Shown here one piece after another: positions 28,622 through 41,189 of a DNA stretch of 64,000 nt. The stretch comes from Chrysomallon squamiferum (Eukaryota; Mollusca; Gastropoda; Neomphalida; Peltospiridae), in contig CM022673.1 of the NCBI GenBank assembly GCA_012295275.1, positions 20,237,310 through 20,301,309 on the forward strand. Reading direction: 5' to 3'. The notes under the pieces are model-generated. The model did no database searches and was not told the origin of the DNA. It saw only the letters and a list, made by a program, of their open reading frames with translations. Position 1 is the first letter of the stretch. The number at the start of each line of letters is the position of its first letter. The position numbers and the translations under genes were made by a program.

Positions 28622-28860
28622 AAAGGAGAAATGACAAGCAGGGATATTATTAAATTAAATGTTTAAAATTTTAAAAATATAAATGGGAAAACCAATAATG
28701 TTACACTGCCCATGATATTATTGATATTTTGGTGAATTATGCAGTCTTGTTACTGATTTTACACTGTTGTAATGTTTAAAATACTTTTATTCTTGTTTTG
28801 TGTGAAAATGTGGCAGATGTGTTAGAGATTAGCTGCTCCAGTATCTTTAACAGACTTGCC
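28622..28860. repeat. Direct duplication, copy B
   Basis: Second copy of 27425-27663, offset 1197 bp, same length with no indels. Downstream similarity continues imperfectly to about 28990. Confidence 0.92.
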
Positions 28861-28990
28861 AATAATCCATGTGTGAAAATATGACTTGTTACTATGTCAT
28901 GGAAATTAGTAACAGGTCTGCTGTTCATCCATTCATTTCCTGAAGTTAATTTATTAATGCCTGCTTTGTAAAGGTTCCTTTTTTCTGGAA

Positions 28991-30600
28991 TTGAACTTTC
29001 TTAAAACAGGACATTAAAAAAAATAATAATAATAATTACAATGACACAATACCAATAAGAACAACAACAATAATAATAATGTCGACAATTAAAAACCTCT
29101 ACACCAAGTGAAAAATTCAATTTATTTATTCATACTTAAATTATTATTTACACTTTTGATTTAAATCTTTCACAGCATTATCAAATGTAAATTCAATTAA
29201 AATTTCTTAGAAAGACACTGAATGCTAAAATTATAAAAACATTTTTGAAATAAAATAAATAATAAATATTGGTTAATTAACATAAAAATGTATAATTCAA
29301 CAAACAAAAAAATAATAAAATAAATAAAAAATATAAAACATTATATAATAATAGAAGATCATTTGTCACATATATAAAACACTTCTATGGGATTAGTTTT
29401 CATTCATAATGCTATGTTGTTTATTTAGCAGGTGAAGAACAACAACATCTGGAAATGAAAGTTTTATTGCTGTTTGAAAAGAAGCAAAAATTACTCTGCA
29501 ATTATTGCCTTCAGCTGCATGTTGCTTTCAACAATTGGGTCTTGTTCCACAGTTTCTATGCTTCATTTAGCTTAGACATTAGATTCTGCAGCTGTTCTAT
29601 CCAGTAAGGTATATAATTTCATCTTGTTCTTCTTTGGATCATTTCCTTTACAGCTTTTGAGAATGAGTGTATTGAACTCTTTGCCAATGTTAATATTGCC
29701 TGTATGGATATCTCTCAGGTTGGAGAAAACATCCAATTTGCCTTTTCGCAACTCCATGTTGACAGTCCTCCTGAGAACCACTGTGAGTTTCATTAGTCTG
29801 TGGCTCTGCAAGTTTTAGGCAGCAAATTGCAACAAAAGCTAGGTTTGCAGTGGTTGTCGAGAAAAGATGTAGGAGGATCTTGAGAACAACTTAATAGTTG
29901 GAGCTACTGATTTATCTGCCAGTCTTCTAGTACATCTGCTTTAAGAACTTTCTCAAACAATTTCAAATTTTGTTAATGGCTTTAAAGTCACACAGTGACA
30001 GTTATGTTCTCTATATTAATATCCAGTGCAGCAAGGATAGATGTCTATTGTGAAGTCTTTCTCTAAAATTAATCTTTGTTTTTGAGATTTCTTCAGTATT
30101 CCATTGTGTTTTTAATATCTTGTCTTTTTTTTTACCACCAGTAGCTTTATCTGATAGATTTCATAACCTGACATCACTGAACGGATTACGAGGAATTACC
30201 TGTAGCTTATGGCATAGAACCCATCATTCTTCCACCCTGGTGGGTGGCCAGTGCTCCAGCATCATCTCTCAAGTTTCTGTTGTGGGACTGATGTGACAGA
30301 ATTAGCATTTATAGGGATTCTGGCCAAGACTTCACCCCTTGACCAGTCCAGCTTGGGAATCTCTACAAGGAGCTGTCGTTCTTGCTGGTATATATCTCTC
30401 TGGTAATTAGACACTGAAGTTACCTCACCACATAATAAACACTCATCTACACACTAAACACTAAACACAAACATACTGTCACAACATAGACAAACACACT
30501 CCATGTATACCACCCACAAAACACAAAACAAATACACAACATAGAGATATATGCACACATCAGCAAAACACCTGATACAAGTACAACACAGTGAACCACA
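28991..30600. other. Mostly gene-free; partial upstream cassette copy near 29435
   Basis: Near 29434 a TTTAGCAG acceptor and GTGAAGAAC...CATCTGGAAATGAAAG resemble the start of the exon cassette seen at 30744 and 31893, then diverge. At 29572-29811 the minus strand has an unrecognised 79-codon frame. At 30180-30400 a GC-richer block is unrelated to the rest and has frames broken by stops; it may be an old transposon piece. Confidence 0.35.
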
Positions 30601-30743
30601 GTGTCTTTTGTGTCATGCTGGATCTGTTATTATTCACACAAACAAACAAAGACATAAAATAATAATAAAAGTTAATTTCACAATTCTAATATATGTTTAT
30701 GTGATTTCTTTTCATTCATAATCCTATGTTCTTTATTTAGCAG

Positions 30744-31239
30744 ATGAAGAACATTATCTGCAAATGAAAGCTCTCAGATGTGACCAAAATATTAGGATGG
30801 CTTCCCGAAGTGAAAATTATTTTTGATTTGTAATTACTCATGTAAGACTTAGTTGTAATAATAATAATAATAATAATAACAATAATAATAATAGCAGTAG
30901 TAGTAGTAGATGTAGTAGTAGCAGCAGTAGTAGTAATAGTAGTAATTATAATGATAAAAATAATCATAATAATAGAATGTGAAAAAGATTCTATGGAAAG
31001 AACTAAATTATAATCTTAAATTATTCAGGACTTGTTAGTCTAAAACATGATAATTTTGACATGTTCAGCATGAAAATATTTTTTTACTCTTAATTGTTTA
31101 TTCATAATTATGTTTTTATATCATCTAAAATTTCATACATTGCTTCTTCATGTTTCAGAATCAGCAGTAAACAGTGCCTCAGAAACTGGAAGATTCAACT
31201 GAGGATTTACTGGAGAGAATTTGACATCTACAGTATCAG
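30744..31239 (+). pseudogene. Two-exon cassette, decayed copy
   Basis: First exon 30744-30841 and second exon 31159-31239 are homologous to 31893-31993 and 32255-32335. Here the first exon reads DEEHYLQMKALRCDQNIR and then hits TGA at 30824. The second begins NQQ and hits TAA where the other copy has TTA. Splice sites are still good (TTTAG/CAT|GTAAGA, TTTCAG, TATCAG|GTACAG). Both exons therefore carry stops relative to the open copy. Confidence 0.6.
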
Positions 31240-31892
31240 GTACAGAAACAAAACTATTTTCTAGAAGTAATGATGCAATAAATATTTACTTAAATTAAGA
31301 TGAATAAATAAAAGGAAACTAAATAACAAAAATAACTCATCTGTCAACTAAAACTATACTTGTAGAAACTTGTATAGTTAAAATAAACAAAATTAATTTC
31401 CTTTGTTAACAGCCATTATATATGATTGAATATAGAAAGAGTATTTAAATTTTTCATAGGATCACCAAACAGTAGTTTCCTTTGAAAACGTGAGCATTCA
31501 ATTATTTAGTCAACAGGATTAAGTTTATGGAAAATTCGAAAAACATTAGAAGTCAGCTAGATGACATACACTTCATAACACACATAAAACAGACTGATAC
31601 CATGTAGATCACATATAGTAAATCTAGAATCACAACATAAACCACATACACTAGTCATACTTGTAATCAAAATAAATCAAACACACCACACTCACACAGG
31701 AACCCCACTAGCTGGAACAAATACTTCTCTTCACTGTAAGTTTTCCTCAAGTGCAAAGCATTCATCCTTTAGCTCTTGAGGCCACACTTCTTTCCTCTTG
31801 GTTCTGGTAATTGGGACAGAGATACCAGTAACACACAGTGCAGAATTTATGTAATTTGTTTTCATTCGTTATCCTATGTTCTTTTTTAGCAG

Positions 31893-32320
31893 GTGAAGAA
31901 CATTATCTGGAAAAGAAAGCTTTCAGATGTGACCAAAATATTAGAAAGATGGCTTGCCTAAGTGAAAATGATTTTTTATTTGTAATTACTCAAGTAAGAC
32001 TTGATAAAAATATAATAATAAAAATGCTAGAAGTAGTAGTAGTCGTGATTGTAATGATAATAATAATCACAATAATAAAAAAAACTTTCTATGGAGTGAA
32101 CTAAATTATAAATCTTAACTATTCATAACTATTCAGAACATCTTAAATGTGACATGTTCAGTATGAAAATATTTGTTTATTATTCTTATTTGTTTATTCA
32201 TAATTATGTTTTTATATCATCTAAAATTTCATACATTGCTTCTTCATCTTTCAGAATCAGCAGTTAACAGTGCCTCGGAAACTGGAAGATTCAACTGAGG
32301 ATTTACTGGAGAGAATTTGA
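31893..32320 (+). CDS. Two-exon cassette, open copy; C-terminal end of an unrecognised protein
   Basis: Exon 31893-31993 (acceptor TTTTTTAGCAG, donor CAA|GTAAGA) encodes EEHYLEKKAFRCDQNIRK, MACLSENDFLFVITQ. It joins in phase 0 to exon 32255-32320 (acceptor CTTTCAG), which encodes NQQLTVPRKLEDSTEDLLER then I-stop. The joined peptide is about 54 residues, mixed charge and probably helical. The coding frame is the only one open across both exons, and the phases agree. I do not recognise the family. Upstream exons, if any, were not identified. A donor-like CAG|GTACAG lies 15 bp past the stop, in both copies, suggesting the second exon once continued or is spliced inside its 3' untranslated region. 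Confidence 0.45.
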
Positions 32321-33895
32321 CATCTGCAGCATCAGGTACAGAAACAAAATTTCTTTCTTAAAGTAATGATGCAATAAATACTGAGTTAAATTAAGATGAA
32401 TAACTAAAAGGAAACGAAATAACAAAAATAACTCATCTGTCAACTAAAACAAAATAACAAAAATGTCATCTGTCAACTAAAATTGTATTCTTGTAGAATC
32501 TTATATCGTTACAAACAAAATAAATTTTCTTTATTAACAGTAATTATACATGACTGAATATAGACAGAATATTTAAATTTGTAACAGATCACCAAACAGT
32601 AGTTTTCTTTCAAAACTGGAGCATTAATTTATTAAATCAACAGGATTAAGTTTACGGAAGAATCAAAAAACGATACAAATCAGTTAGACCACCTACACTT
32701 CATAACAGACATATACCAGCCTGACACTATGTATATCAATAGAATTCTAGAATCACAACATAAACCAAACACACCAGTCATACTTGAAAACAAAACAAAT
32801 CAAACACACCACACTCTCACAGGAAAACGACTAGCTACAACAAATACTTCTCTACACTGAGAGTTTTCCGTAAGTGCAAAACATTCATCCTTTAGCTCTT
32901 AAGGCCACACTTTCTTTCCTCTGCTTCTGGTAACAAGTGAAAATGATTTTTGATTTATAATTACTCATGTAAGGCATAATAAAAATATTATATAATAACA
33001 GTTGTAGCAATAGTAATAATTATGATTCTAATGATAATAATAATCATAATAATAAAAAGGTTTCTACGGAGAGAAGTAAATTATATCTTAGCTATTCAAC
33101 AATTGTTCTAGTAGAACATGTTAAACTTAAAGGTCTTTTTTATTATTATTCTTATTTGGCAACTAAAACTTTATTCTTCTAGAAACTTGATAGTTACAAA
33201 AAAACACTAAATTAATTTCCTTTACTAACAGTAATTACACATAAGTGACTATAGACAGAGTATTTAAATTTTTCATAGGATCCCCAAACAGTAGTTTCCT
33301 TTGCATTCATTTGTTAAGTCAACAGGATTAAGTTCTACTGAAGAATCAAAAAACAATACAAATCTGCTAGACCACATTCACTTCATCACACAAATAAAAC
33401 AGCATGACACCATGTATATCACATATCCTAAATCTAGAATCACAACATAAACCACATACACCAGTCTTATTAAAAACAAAACAAATAAAATACACCACAT
33501 GGAACCCCACTAGCTGAAACAAATACTTCTTTACAAAAGATTTCCTTAAGTACAAAACATTCATGCTTCAGGTCTTAAGGCCACACTTCTTGCCTTTGTT
33601 TCTGGTAACAAGGATGGCTTGCATAAGTGAAAATTATTTTTGATTTAAAATTACTCATCCAAGAATTAATAAAAATATTATAGTAATAACAGAAGTAGCA
33701 GTAGTAGTGGTCGTGATTGTAATGATAATAATAATCATAAGTTTCTCTGGAGAGAACTAAATTATAAATCTTATTTATTTATTCTTCTTGTAAAACACGT
33801 TAAACTTGACATGTTCCGTATAAAAATGTCTTTTATATTATTCTTAATAACTATGTCAAAAGAAATACTGACATTTCTAAGGTTTGTTTTTACAG

Positions 33896-33976
33896 GATCA
33901 GAAGAGGAAAATGAAGAGGAGAATCTACGCATGCATCTTCTGCTTAAGAATGGTGCAGGAGAAGGACATCACCTAA
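33896..33976 (+). CDS. First cassette of the array, candidate alternative last exon
   Basis: Acceptor TTTTTACAG, 26 codons, TAA, then ATG|GTAAAC. Reads DQKRKMKRRIY, ACIFCLRMVQEKDIT. The C-x2-C pair with aromatic residues around it resembles half of a zinc-binding finger, but no matching His/Cys pair is present in the same exon. This copy is also open through in another frame (SEEENEEENLRMHLLLKNG), which most other copies break at their second codon. Whether it is spliced to an upstream gene cannot be judged from sequence alone. Confidence 0.35.
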   Translation, partial: DQKRKMKRRIYACIFCLRMVQEKDIT

Positions 33977-35619
33977 ATGGTAAACAGAAATGCTTTGTGA
34001 AGAACAAACGAACAAAAAGTGCAAAATAAAAATATTAGCTCTACAAAAAGTATTTATAAAATGAAATAAATTAATAGTAATAAAAATAATAATATTAATG
34101 GTACTGATGATGACAATAACAAAGGTAACAAGAAGAAAAACAATGATTACATCAACGTGATCATCATCATCATCATTAAAGAAAATAATAAGAATGATGA
34201 TAGTAATGAGGGTAACACCAGTAATGATGGAATTAGTTTTGTACTATTTTAAAGTTTGTTTAAAGATATACTGACATTTCTGCAGTTTGTTTTCTCAGGA
34301 TGAGAAGAGGAAAATGAAGAGGAGAATCTACACATGCATCTTCTCCTTAAGAATGGTGCAGGAGAAGGACATCACCTAAATGGTGAAGATGGTTACCAGT
34401 ACATTTTGTGAACAACAAATTAATAAAAAGCAAAATATAAAAATATTTCCTTTATAAAAAGTAATTAAAAAAAATGAAATAAATTAATAGTAATAAAAAT
34501 AACAATAGTAATAGAACTGATAATGACAATAATGAAGTTATCAACAACAATAATAACAATGAGATCAGTATGATTATCATCATCATCATCATCATGAAAG
34601 AGAATAATAAGAATGATCATGATGATGATAGCAATGAGGGTAACACTAGTAATGATGGAATTCATTTTGTATTTGTTTTAAAGTTTGTTAATTGAAATAC
34701 TAACATTTCTGCGGTTTGTTTTCTCAGGATGAAAAGAGGAAAATGAAGAGGAGAATCTACGCATGCATCTTCTGCTTAAGAATGGTGCATGAGAAGGACA
34801 TCACCTAAATGGTAAACAGCAGTGCCAGTACATTTTTAGAAGATAAAATTAATAAAATGGAAAATAATATTATTTTCTTTACAAAAAGTAATTAAAATAA
34901 AAGTAAAGAAATTAATAGTGATAATGACAGTATTAAATTTAATTAAAAACATCATCATCATCATCATGAAAGAGAATTTAAGAAGAATGATATGATTGAA
35001 ACAGTAAGAGTAATACTAGTAATGACGAAATTCATTTTGTACTGTTTTAAACTTTGTTAAAAGATATACTAACATTTCTGCGGTTTGTTTTCACAGGATG
35101 AGAAGAGGAAAATGAAGAGGACAATCTATGCATGCATCTTCTGCTTAAGAATGGTGCATGAGAAGGACATCACCTAAATGGTAAAAAGAAATGACTGTAC
35201 ATTTCTTGAAGAACAAATTGATAAAGACTGAAAATTTAAAATATTTGCTTCTTAAAAAGTAATTAAGCTCAAATGAAATAAATTAATTTAAATAAAGGTA
35301 ATAATTTTTACAATAATAATCAAAAGAGTAATAGTTATAATATTGAGGATGACAATAATGATGTTAACAAGAAGAATAACAACGATGACATCAACGTTAT
35401 CATCATCATCTTCATTAAAGAGAATATTAAGAATTATTATGGTAATGATAGTAATGAGGGTAACTCTGGTAATGATGAAATTAATTTTGTATTTGTTTTA
35501 AAGTTTGTGAAATGAAATACTGACATTTCTGCGGTTTGTTTTCACAGGATGAAAAGAGAAAAATGAAGAGGAGAATCTACGCATGCATCTTCTGCTTAAG
35601 AATGGTGCAGGAGAAGGAC

Positions 35620-36480
35620 ATCACCTAAATTGTAAACAGAAATGACTGTACATTTTTTGAAAATGAAATTAATAAAATGGAAAAATAATAGTACTTTCTT
35701 TACAAAAAGTAATTAAAATAAAAGGAAACAAATTAATAGTAATAATATTATTAAAAGAAGAGGAAAATGAAGACAGGAATATACAGCTGAAGTCAGGAAT
35801 AGGTTTTTAATTTTTGGGGGTTTGCCACCATTTGGGTGGGCGTGTATTTATTTTAACGTAGGCATCAGACTCTTAATACTGATGTCTACACATGCATGTT
35901 CTGCTTTATAATCCGTAGATCTCACAGGTGAAGAAGGTGAAAGAGTGCTGCAGGAGAGAGACATCATCTGAATGGTAAAGAGAAATGCCTGTACATTTTT
36001 TGAAAAAGCCTAATAAAAAAGAAAAGTATTGGCTTCATAAAAAGTAATTAAAGGGAGTGAGATGAGATAAAACAAAGTAAAAGAAAGTGATGGTAACAAC
36101 AACAACAACAATAGTAAAAACAATAATGGCAGTACTGAAAATGTGAATAATAATGGTAATAACAACAAAAACAACAACATAATCACCAACATATTCATCA
36201 TCAAAGTGAATAAGTGTTATATGATGATGATAATAGAAAGGGTAACACTAGTAATGAATTATCTTTTCACTTGATTTAAAGTTTGTAAAATGAAATACTG
36301 ACATTCCTACAGTTTGTTTTCCCAGTAGCACAAGAGGCAAATGAAGACCAGAATCCACAGATGAAGCCAGGAATGGATTTTTCATTTTCCTTCAATTTCT
36401 GGCATTTGAGTTGCACTTTATGCATTTTAACATAGACAAACTGATGTCTGCACATGCATCTTTTGCTTAAGAATGCTGCA
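35620..36480. repeat. Higher-order duplication, left copy (about 0.85 kb)
   Basis: Nearly identical to about 38194-39035, offset about 2575 bp. Includes the two long cassette variants and a GGGGGTTTGCCACC...GGGTGGGCGTG block unique to these two copies. The right copy lacks about 30 bp near its end. Confidence 0.9.
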
Positions 36481-38193
36481 GGAGAAAGAGATCACCTAAA
36501 TGGTAAACAGACATACTTGTACATTTTGTGAACAACAAATTAATAAAAAGCGAAAAATAAAAATAGTTCCTTTAGAAAAAGTAATTAAAATAAAAGGAAA
36601 TACATTAATAGTAATAAAAATAACAATAGAAATGGTACTCATAATGACAATAATGAAGTTATCAAAAACAATAACAACGATGAGATCAATATCATCAATA
36701 TCAAAGATAATCATCAAAGAGAATAATAAGAATGACGATAGTAATGAGGGTAACACTAGAAATGATGGAATTAATTTTGTATTTTTTAAAGTTTGTTAAA
36801 AGATATATTGACATTTCTGCGGTTTGTTTTCTCAGGATGAGAAGAGGAAAATGAAGAGGAGAATCTACACATGCATCTTCTGTTTAAGAATGGTGCAGGA
36901 GAAGGACATCACCTAAATTGTAAACAGAAATGCCTGTACATTTTGTGAAGAACAAATTGATAAAAACTGAAAAATAAGAATATTTCCTTTACAAAAAGTG
37001 ATTAAAATAAAATGAAATAAATTAATAGTAATAAAAATAATAATAGTAATAGTACTGATAATGACAATAATGATGTTATCAACAACAATAACAAAGATGA
37101 GTTCAATATGATCACCATCATCATCATGAAAGAGAATAAGAATTATCATGATGATGATAGTAATGATGAAATTCATTTCGTATTTGTTTTAAAGTTTGTT
37201 AACTGAAATATTGACATTTCTACATATTGTTTTCAAACAATCAGAAGAGGAAAATAAAGAGGAGAACCTACACATGCATCTTCTGCTTAAGAATGGTGCA
37301 TGAGAAGGACATCACCTAAATGGTAAAAAGAAATGACTGTACATTTCTTGAAGAACAAATTGATAAAGACTGAAAATTTAAAATATTTGCTTCTTAAAAA
37401 GTAATTAAGCTCAAATGAAATAAATTAATTTAAATAAACTTAATAACTTTTACAATAATAATCAAAACAGTAATAGTGATTATCTTGATGATGACAACAA
37501 TGATGTTAACAAGAGGAATAACAAGGATGACACCAACGTGATCATCATCATCTTCATTAAAGAGAATATTAAAGAATTATTGTGGTAATGATAGTAATGA
37601 GGATAACACTAGTAATGATCAAATTAGTTTTGTTTTCGTTTTAAAGTTTGTTAAATGAAATACTGACATTTCTGCAGTTTATTTACTCAGGATGAGAAGA
37701 GGAAACTGAAGAGGAGAATCTACAAATGCACCTTCTGCTTAAGAATGGTGCATGAGAAGGACATCACCTAAATTGTAAACAGAAATGACTGTACATTTTG
37801 TGAAGAACAAACTGATAAAACTGAAAAATAAAAATATATCTCTCGAGAAAGTAATTAACCTCAAATGAAATAAATTAATTTAAATAACGGTAATAATTTT
37901 TACAATCACATTCAGTGCAGTAATAGCGATCGTATTGATGTTGACAATAATGACGTTAACAAGAAGAATAACAATGATGATCATCATCGTCAAAGAGAAT
38001 AATAAGAATTATGCTGATGATGATAGTAATGAGGGTAACACTAGTAATGATGAAATTCATTTTGTACTGTTTTAAACTTTGTTAAAAGATATACTGACAT
38101 TTCTGCGGTTTGTTTTCACAGGATCAGAAGTGGAAAATGAAGAGGAGAATCTACATATGCATCTTCTGCTTAAGAATGGTGCAGGAGAAGGAC

Positions 38194-39035
38194 ATCACCT
38201 AAATTGTAAACAGAAATGACTGTACATTTTTTGAAAATGAAATTAATAAAATGGAAAAATAATAGTATTTTCTTTACAAAAAGTAATTAAAATAAAAGGA
38301 AACAAATTAATAGTAATAATATTATTAAAAGAAGAGGAAACTGAAGACAGGAATATACAGCTGAAGTCAGGAATAGGTTTTTAATTTTTGGGGGTTTGCC
38401 ACCGTTTGGGTGGGCGTGTATTTATTTTAACGTAGGCATCAGACTCTTAATACTGATGTCTACACATGCATGTTCTGCTTTATTATCCGTAGATCTCACA
38501 GGTGAAGAAGGTGAAAGAGTGCTGCAGGAGAGAGACATCATCTGAATGGTAAAGAGAAATGCCTGTACATTTTTTGAAAAAGATTAACAAAAAAGAAAAG
38601 TATTGGCTTCATAAAAATTAATTAAAACAAGTGAGATAAGATAAAATAAAATAAAATAAAGTGATAATAACAACAACAATAGTAAATGGAATAATGGCAG
38701 TACTGAAAATGTGAATAATAACGAGAATAACAACAAAAACAACAACTACAACAACATAATCACCAACATATTCATCATCAAAGTGAATAAGTGTTATATG
38801 ATGATGATAATAGAAAGGGTAACACTAGTAATGAATTATCTTTTTACTTGATTTAAAGTTTGTAAAATGAAATACTGACATTCCTACAGTTTGTTTTCCC
38901 AGTAGCACAAGAAGAAAATGAAGACCAGAATCCACAGATAAAGCCAGGAATGGGTTTTTCAGTTTCCTTCGATTTCTGGCATTTGAGTTGGACTTTATGC
39001 ATTTTAACATAGACAAAATGCTGCAGGAGAAAGAG
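38194..39035. repeat. Higher-order duplication, right copy
   Basis: Partner of 35620-36480. Few substitutions by eye; the segment holding GATGTCTGCACATGCATC in the left copy is missing here, so the cassette is truncated. Confidence 0.9.
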
Positions 39036-39100
39036 ATCACCTAAATTGTAAACAGACATACCTGTACATTTTGTGAAGAACAAATTAATAAAAAGCGAAA

Positions 39101-39933
39101 AATAAAAATAATGATTTACAAAAAGAAATTAAAATTAAAAGTCACCGCGTCTATCAGCTCGGTTTCAACGAATACAATTTTTTTAAATTTTATTTTTGAT
39201 GTACTTATTTATTTATTATCGTGGGGCAGTGATGTTATATTTTATTATAAATTACGTAGAGATTAGCAGGAGACGGTGAGAATGAGAGAGATGAAACTGA
39301 TATTTATTCCCCGCATGTGGAATCGTCACACTTTATATTCATAATCATTTAATTTCTATGTATAATATATTTTATTTGGGTGAGCGTAGTTTTCTGACAA
39401 TAATTTGAGAGTACTGGACAAAATTTACGGTTTGTGTTTACCACCTGCGGTCCTATTTATATGACAAAATTAAAATTGAGCGGAAATTAAGGGCTTTCAT
39501 AGTAAGACTACTGCTGTTTACCTTCTTATTTACACTGCATTATGAAAATAATTTTGATTCGGTAAAGAAATTTAGAGAGCTTTTATTTCACTGGAAGAGT
39601 GATATATATATATATTGTTAATTTTTATTGTTGTTGTACTCCACAGTTTAAACTAGATTATATGTATCTTTGATTCGACCTAAAGAGTACACTGACATAT
39701 GGAGTTTGTTACGTTGATATGTTGTCAATTGCGGTCAGATTAATATCTTATTTAGTAAGAGAATTCAGGTTTAATTAGAAATATAAAGGGGCTTCCACAA
39801 TATAATTTGTGCTGATGTAAACCTTGTAACGAATATGAAGAAAAAAAATTCAGTTGCTCTTCTACCACTGATACTATTAACATCACTTATTACACTTGTT
39901 TCAGACACAAGACAACATTATGAAACATATATG

Positions 39934-39976
<43 letters not shown>

Positions 39977-40301
39977 ATATATATAGGCATATGTACATAC
40001 AGATATATATACATTATGCACTTCATTGTAGTTTTAGTTTCACTGACAAAAAATTAAATGCAAAATTATAATCAAATATGTTTCATGTTTCCAATATTAA
40101 GACAGTAACATTTCTATTTCCCCACATGGGATGATGTCTCCAGTGTTTGAATTTACTTTTTTGTGTTGTGTTTTGAATGGAAAAAAGGAAATAAACATAA
40201 AATGCATTACCAACACTGATAATATTATCACATCTTAATCATCATCATCATCATTTTGTTTTTGTTAATGTTTTTATTATTATTATTATTATTATTATTG
40301 C

Positions 40302-40340
<39 letters not shown>

Positions 40341-40859
40341 TGCTGAAATTACTTACCAGAGCTTGAAACTTTTTTCATATCAAGAATTAAGTTGACAATG
40401 TTATTTGTGGGTCTTACAGTTGCAGTATAAGAAAAGCATCACATTTAGTCTTTGTGCCTGCAGTCTTGCAGGCTGTTGGATTAAAAAAGAGTAAATGATT
40501 TGTAAAAGTTTAAAAAAGCTAAATGTTTCATTTCAACACTCCCTGGAACAACAATCACACACAGACACATAACTGCATATAAATACTATATACACACAAA
40601 CACACGCACAGACATACACATACAGAAGCTCATACATACTCAACACACATAAACAAAGAAAAACTGGTGTATTAACAGAAGCACACTGTTTTAAATCTAA
40701 ATTGTTTCAAACTACTGTCTTGTGATGGTCACTAATGTATTTTCCACCTGAAAATAGTTTTATTTTATTCACTGACCTTTTCACGAGAAACATTCCTAAC
40801 GATATTTAATAAACAGGTTGTAGCAATAATTTAGAAATGTATTTAACTACATTACTTAC
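39101..40859. other. Gene-free stretch
   Basis: The repeat array ends near 39130 at a GTCACCGCGTCTATCAGCTC block that starts single-copy sequence. Contains (TG)n at 39940-39966 and (ATT)n at 40276-40340. No supported exon. Confidence 0.5.
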
Positions 40860-41000
40860 TTGAAGTTCAGGTATCCACACTGAAACCACCCTCATCACAT
40901 TTAATTATACCGGAACCATGGTGGACGTCTTCTCCTACTTTTAGTTTACCCCACGTTGTCTCACACTGCTCAGTTTGCATGTCGTACACAGCTGAAATCT
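40860..41000 (-). pseudogene. Exon-like segment, secreted module with WGKLKVGE motif
   Basis: Minus strand: acceptor ATATTTTTAG, then a single open frame ISAVYDMQTEQCETTWGKLK, VGEDVHHGSGIIKCDEGG, FSVDT, stop at 40867-40869, and a strong donor (CAA|GTAAGT) nine bases past the stop. The exon is 141 bp, divisible by three. C...WG.L..GE......C..GG resembles single-domain von Willebrand C modules, a weak match. A stop just before a perfect donor suggests either a once-internal exon that acquired a stop, or a terminal coding exon with an intron in its 3' untranslated region. Confidence 0.4.
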
Positions 41001-41142
41001 CTAAAAATATATATTGATTAGATCTAAGTGTCAGACTTTCTGTCTCTCTATCTAACTCTTTCAATATCTGCCAAAATCTGAGCTTATTTAATTGAATCTG
41101 TGTCTCTCTGCACTATGCAATGTTTAACTTGCAATTTGATAA

Positions 41143-41178
<36 letters not shown>

Positions 41179-41189
41179 TACAAAATCAG

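Larger units (their letters stand above)
30600..33850. repeat. Tandem units of about 0.7-1.1 kb carrying a two-exon cassette
   Basis: Recurring landmarks in order are a TAGCAG acceptor with the first exon, an (AGT/ATA)n tract, a CTAAAATTTCATACATTGCTTC block before the second exon, AACAGTAATTA/AGTAGTTTCCTTT blocks and ACCAAACACACCAGTCATAC-type blocks. They occur from 30.7 kb, from 31.85 kb, from about 32.93 kb and from about 33.6 kb. Units three and four have lost the start of the first exon and all of the second. Confidence 0.75.
33780..39100. repeat. Tandem array of 84-bp exon-like cassettes
   Basis: Nine short cassettes start at 33896, 34299, 34728, 35097, 35548, 36836, about 37239, 37691 and 38122. 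Spacings are mostly 370-450 bp. Each is 84 bp and most sit after TTTGTTTTCNCAG and before GTAAAC/GTAAAA. In phase 0 all nine are open for 26 codons to a TAA at the same place, encoding variants of RRIYACIFCLRMVQEKDIT after a basic start (DEKRKMK). The cassette at 37239 has lost the standard acceptor. Between cassettes each unit carries ATC/ATA-rich simple sequence and a GGGTAACACTAGTAATGATG block. Older, longer variants lie at about 35753, 36327, 38329 and 38904, with about 100 bp inserted in the cassette. Confidence 0.85.

Noticed and set aside
29572-29811. Minus-strand 79-codon ORF with a plausible amino-acid mix
   Set aside because: No motif, no splice or promoter support, and the plus strand is open over part of the same region. 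Left as undecided, not annotated as a gene.
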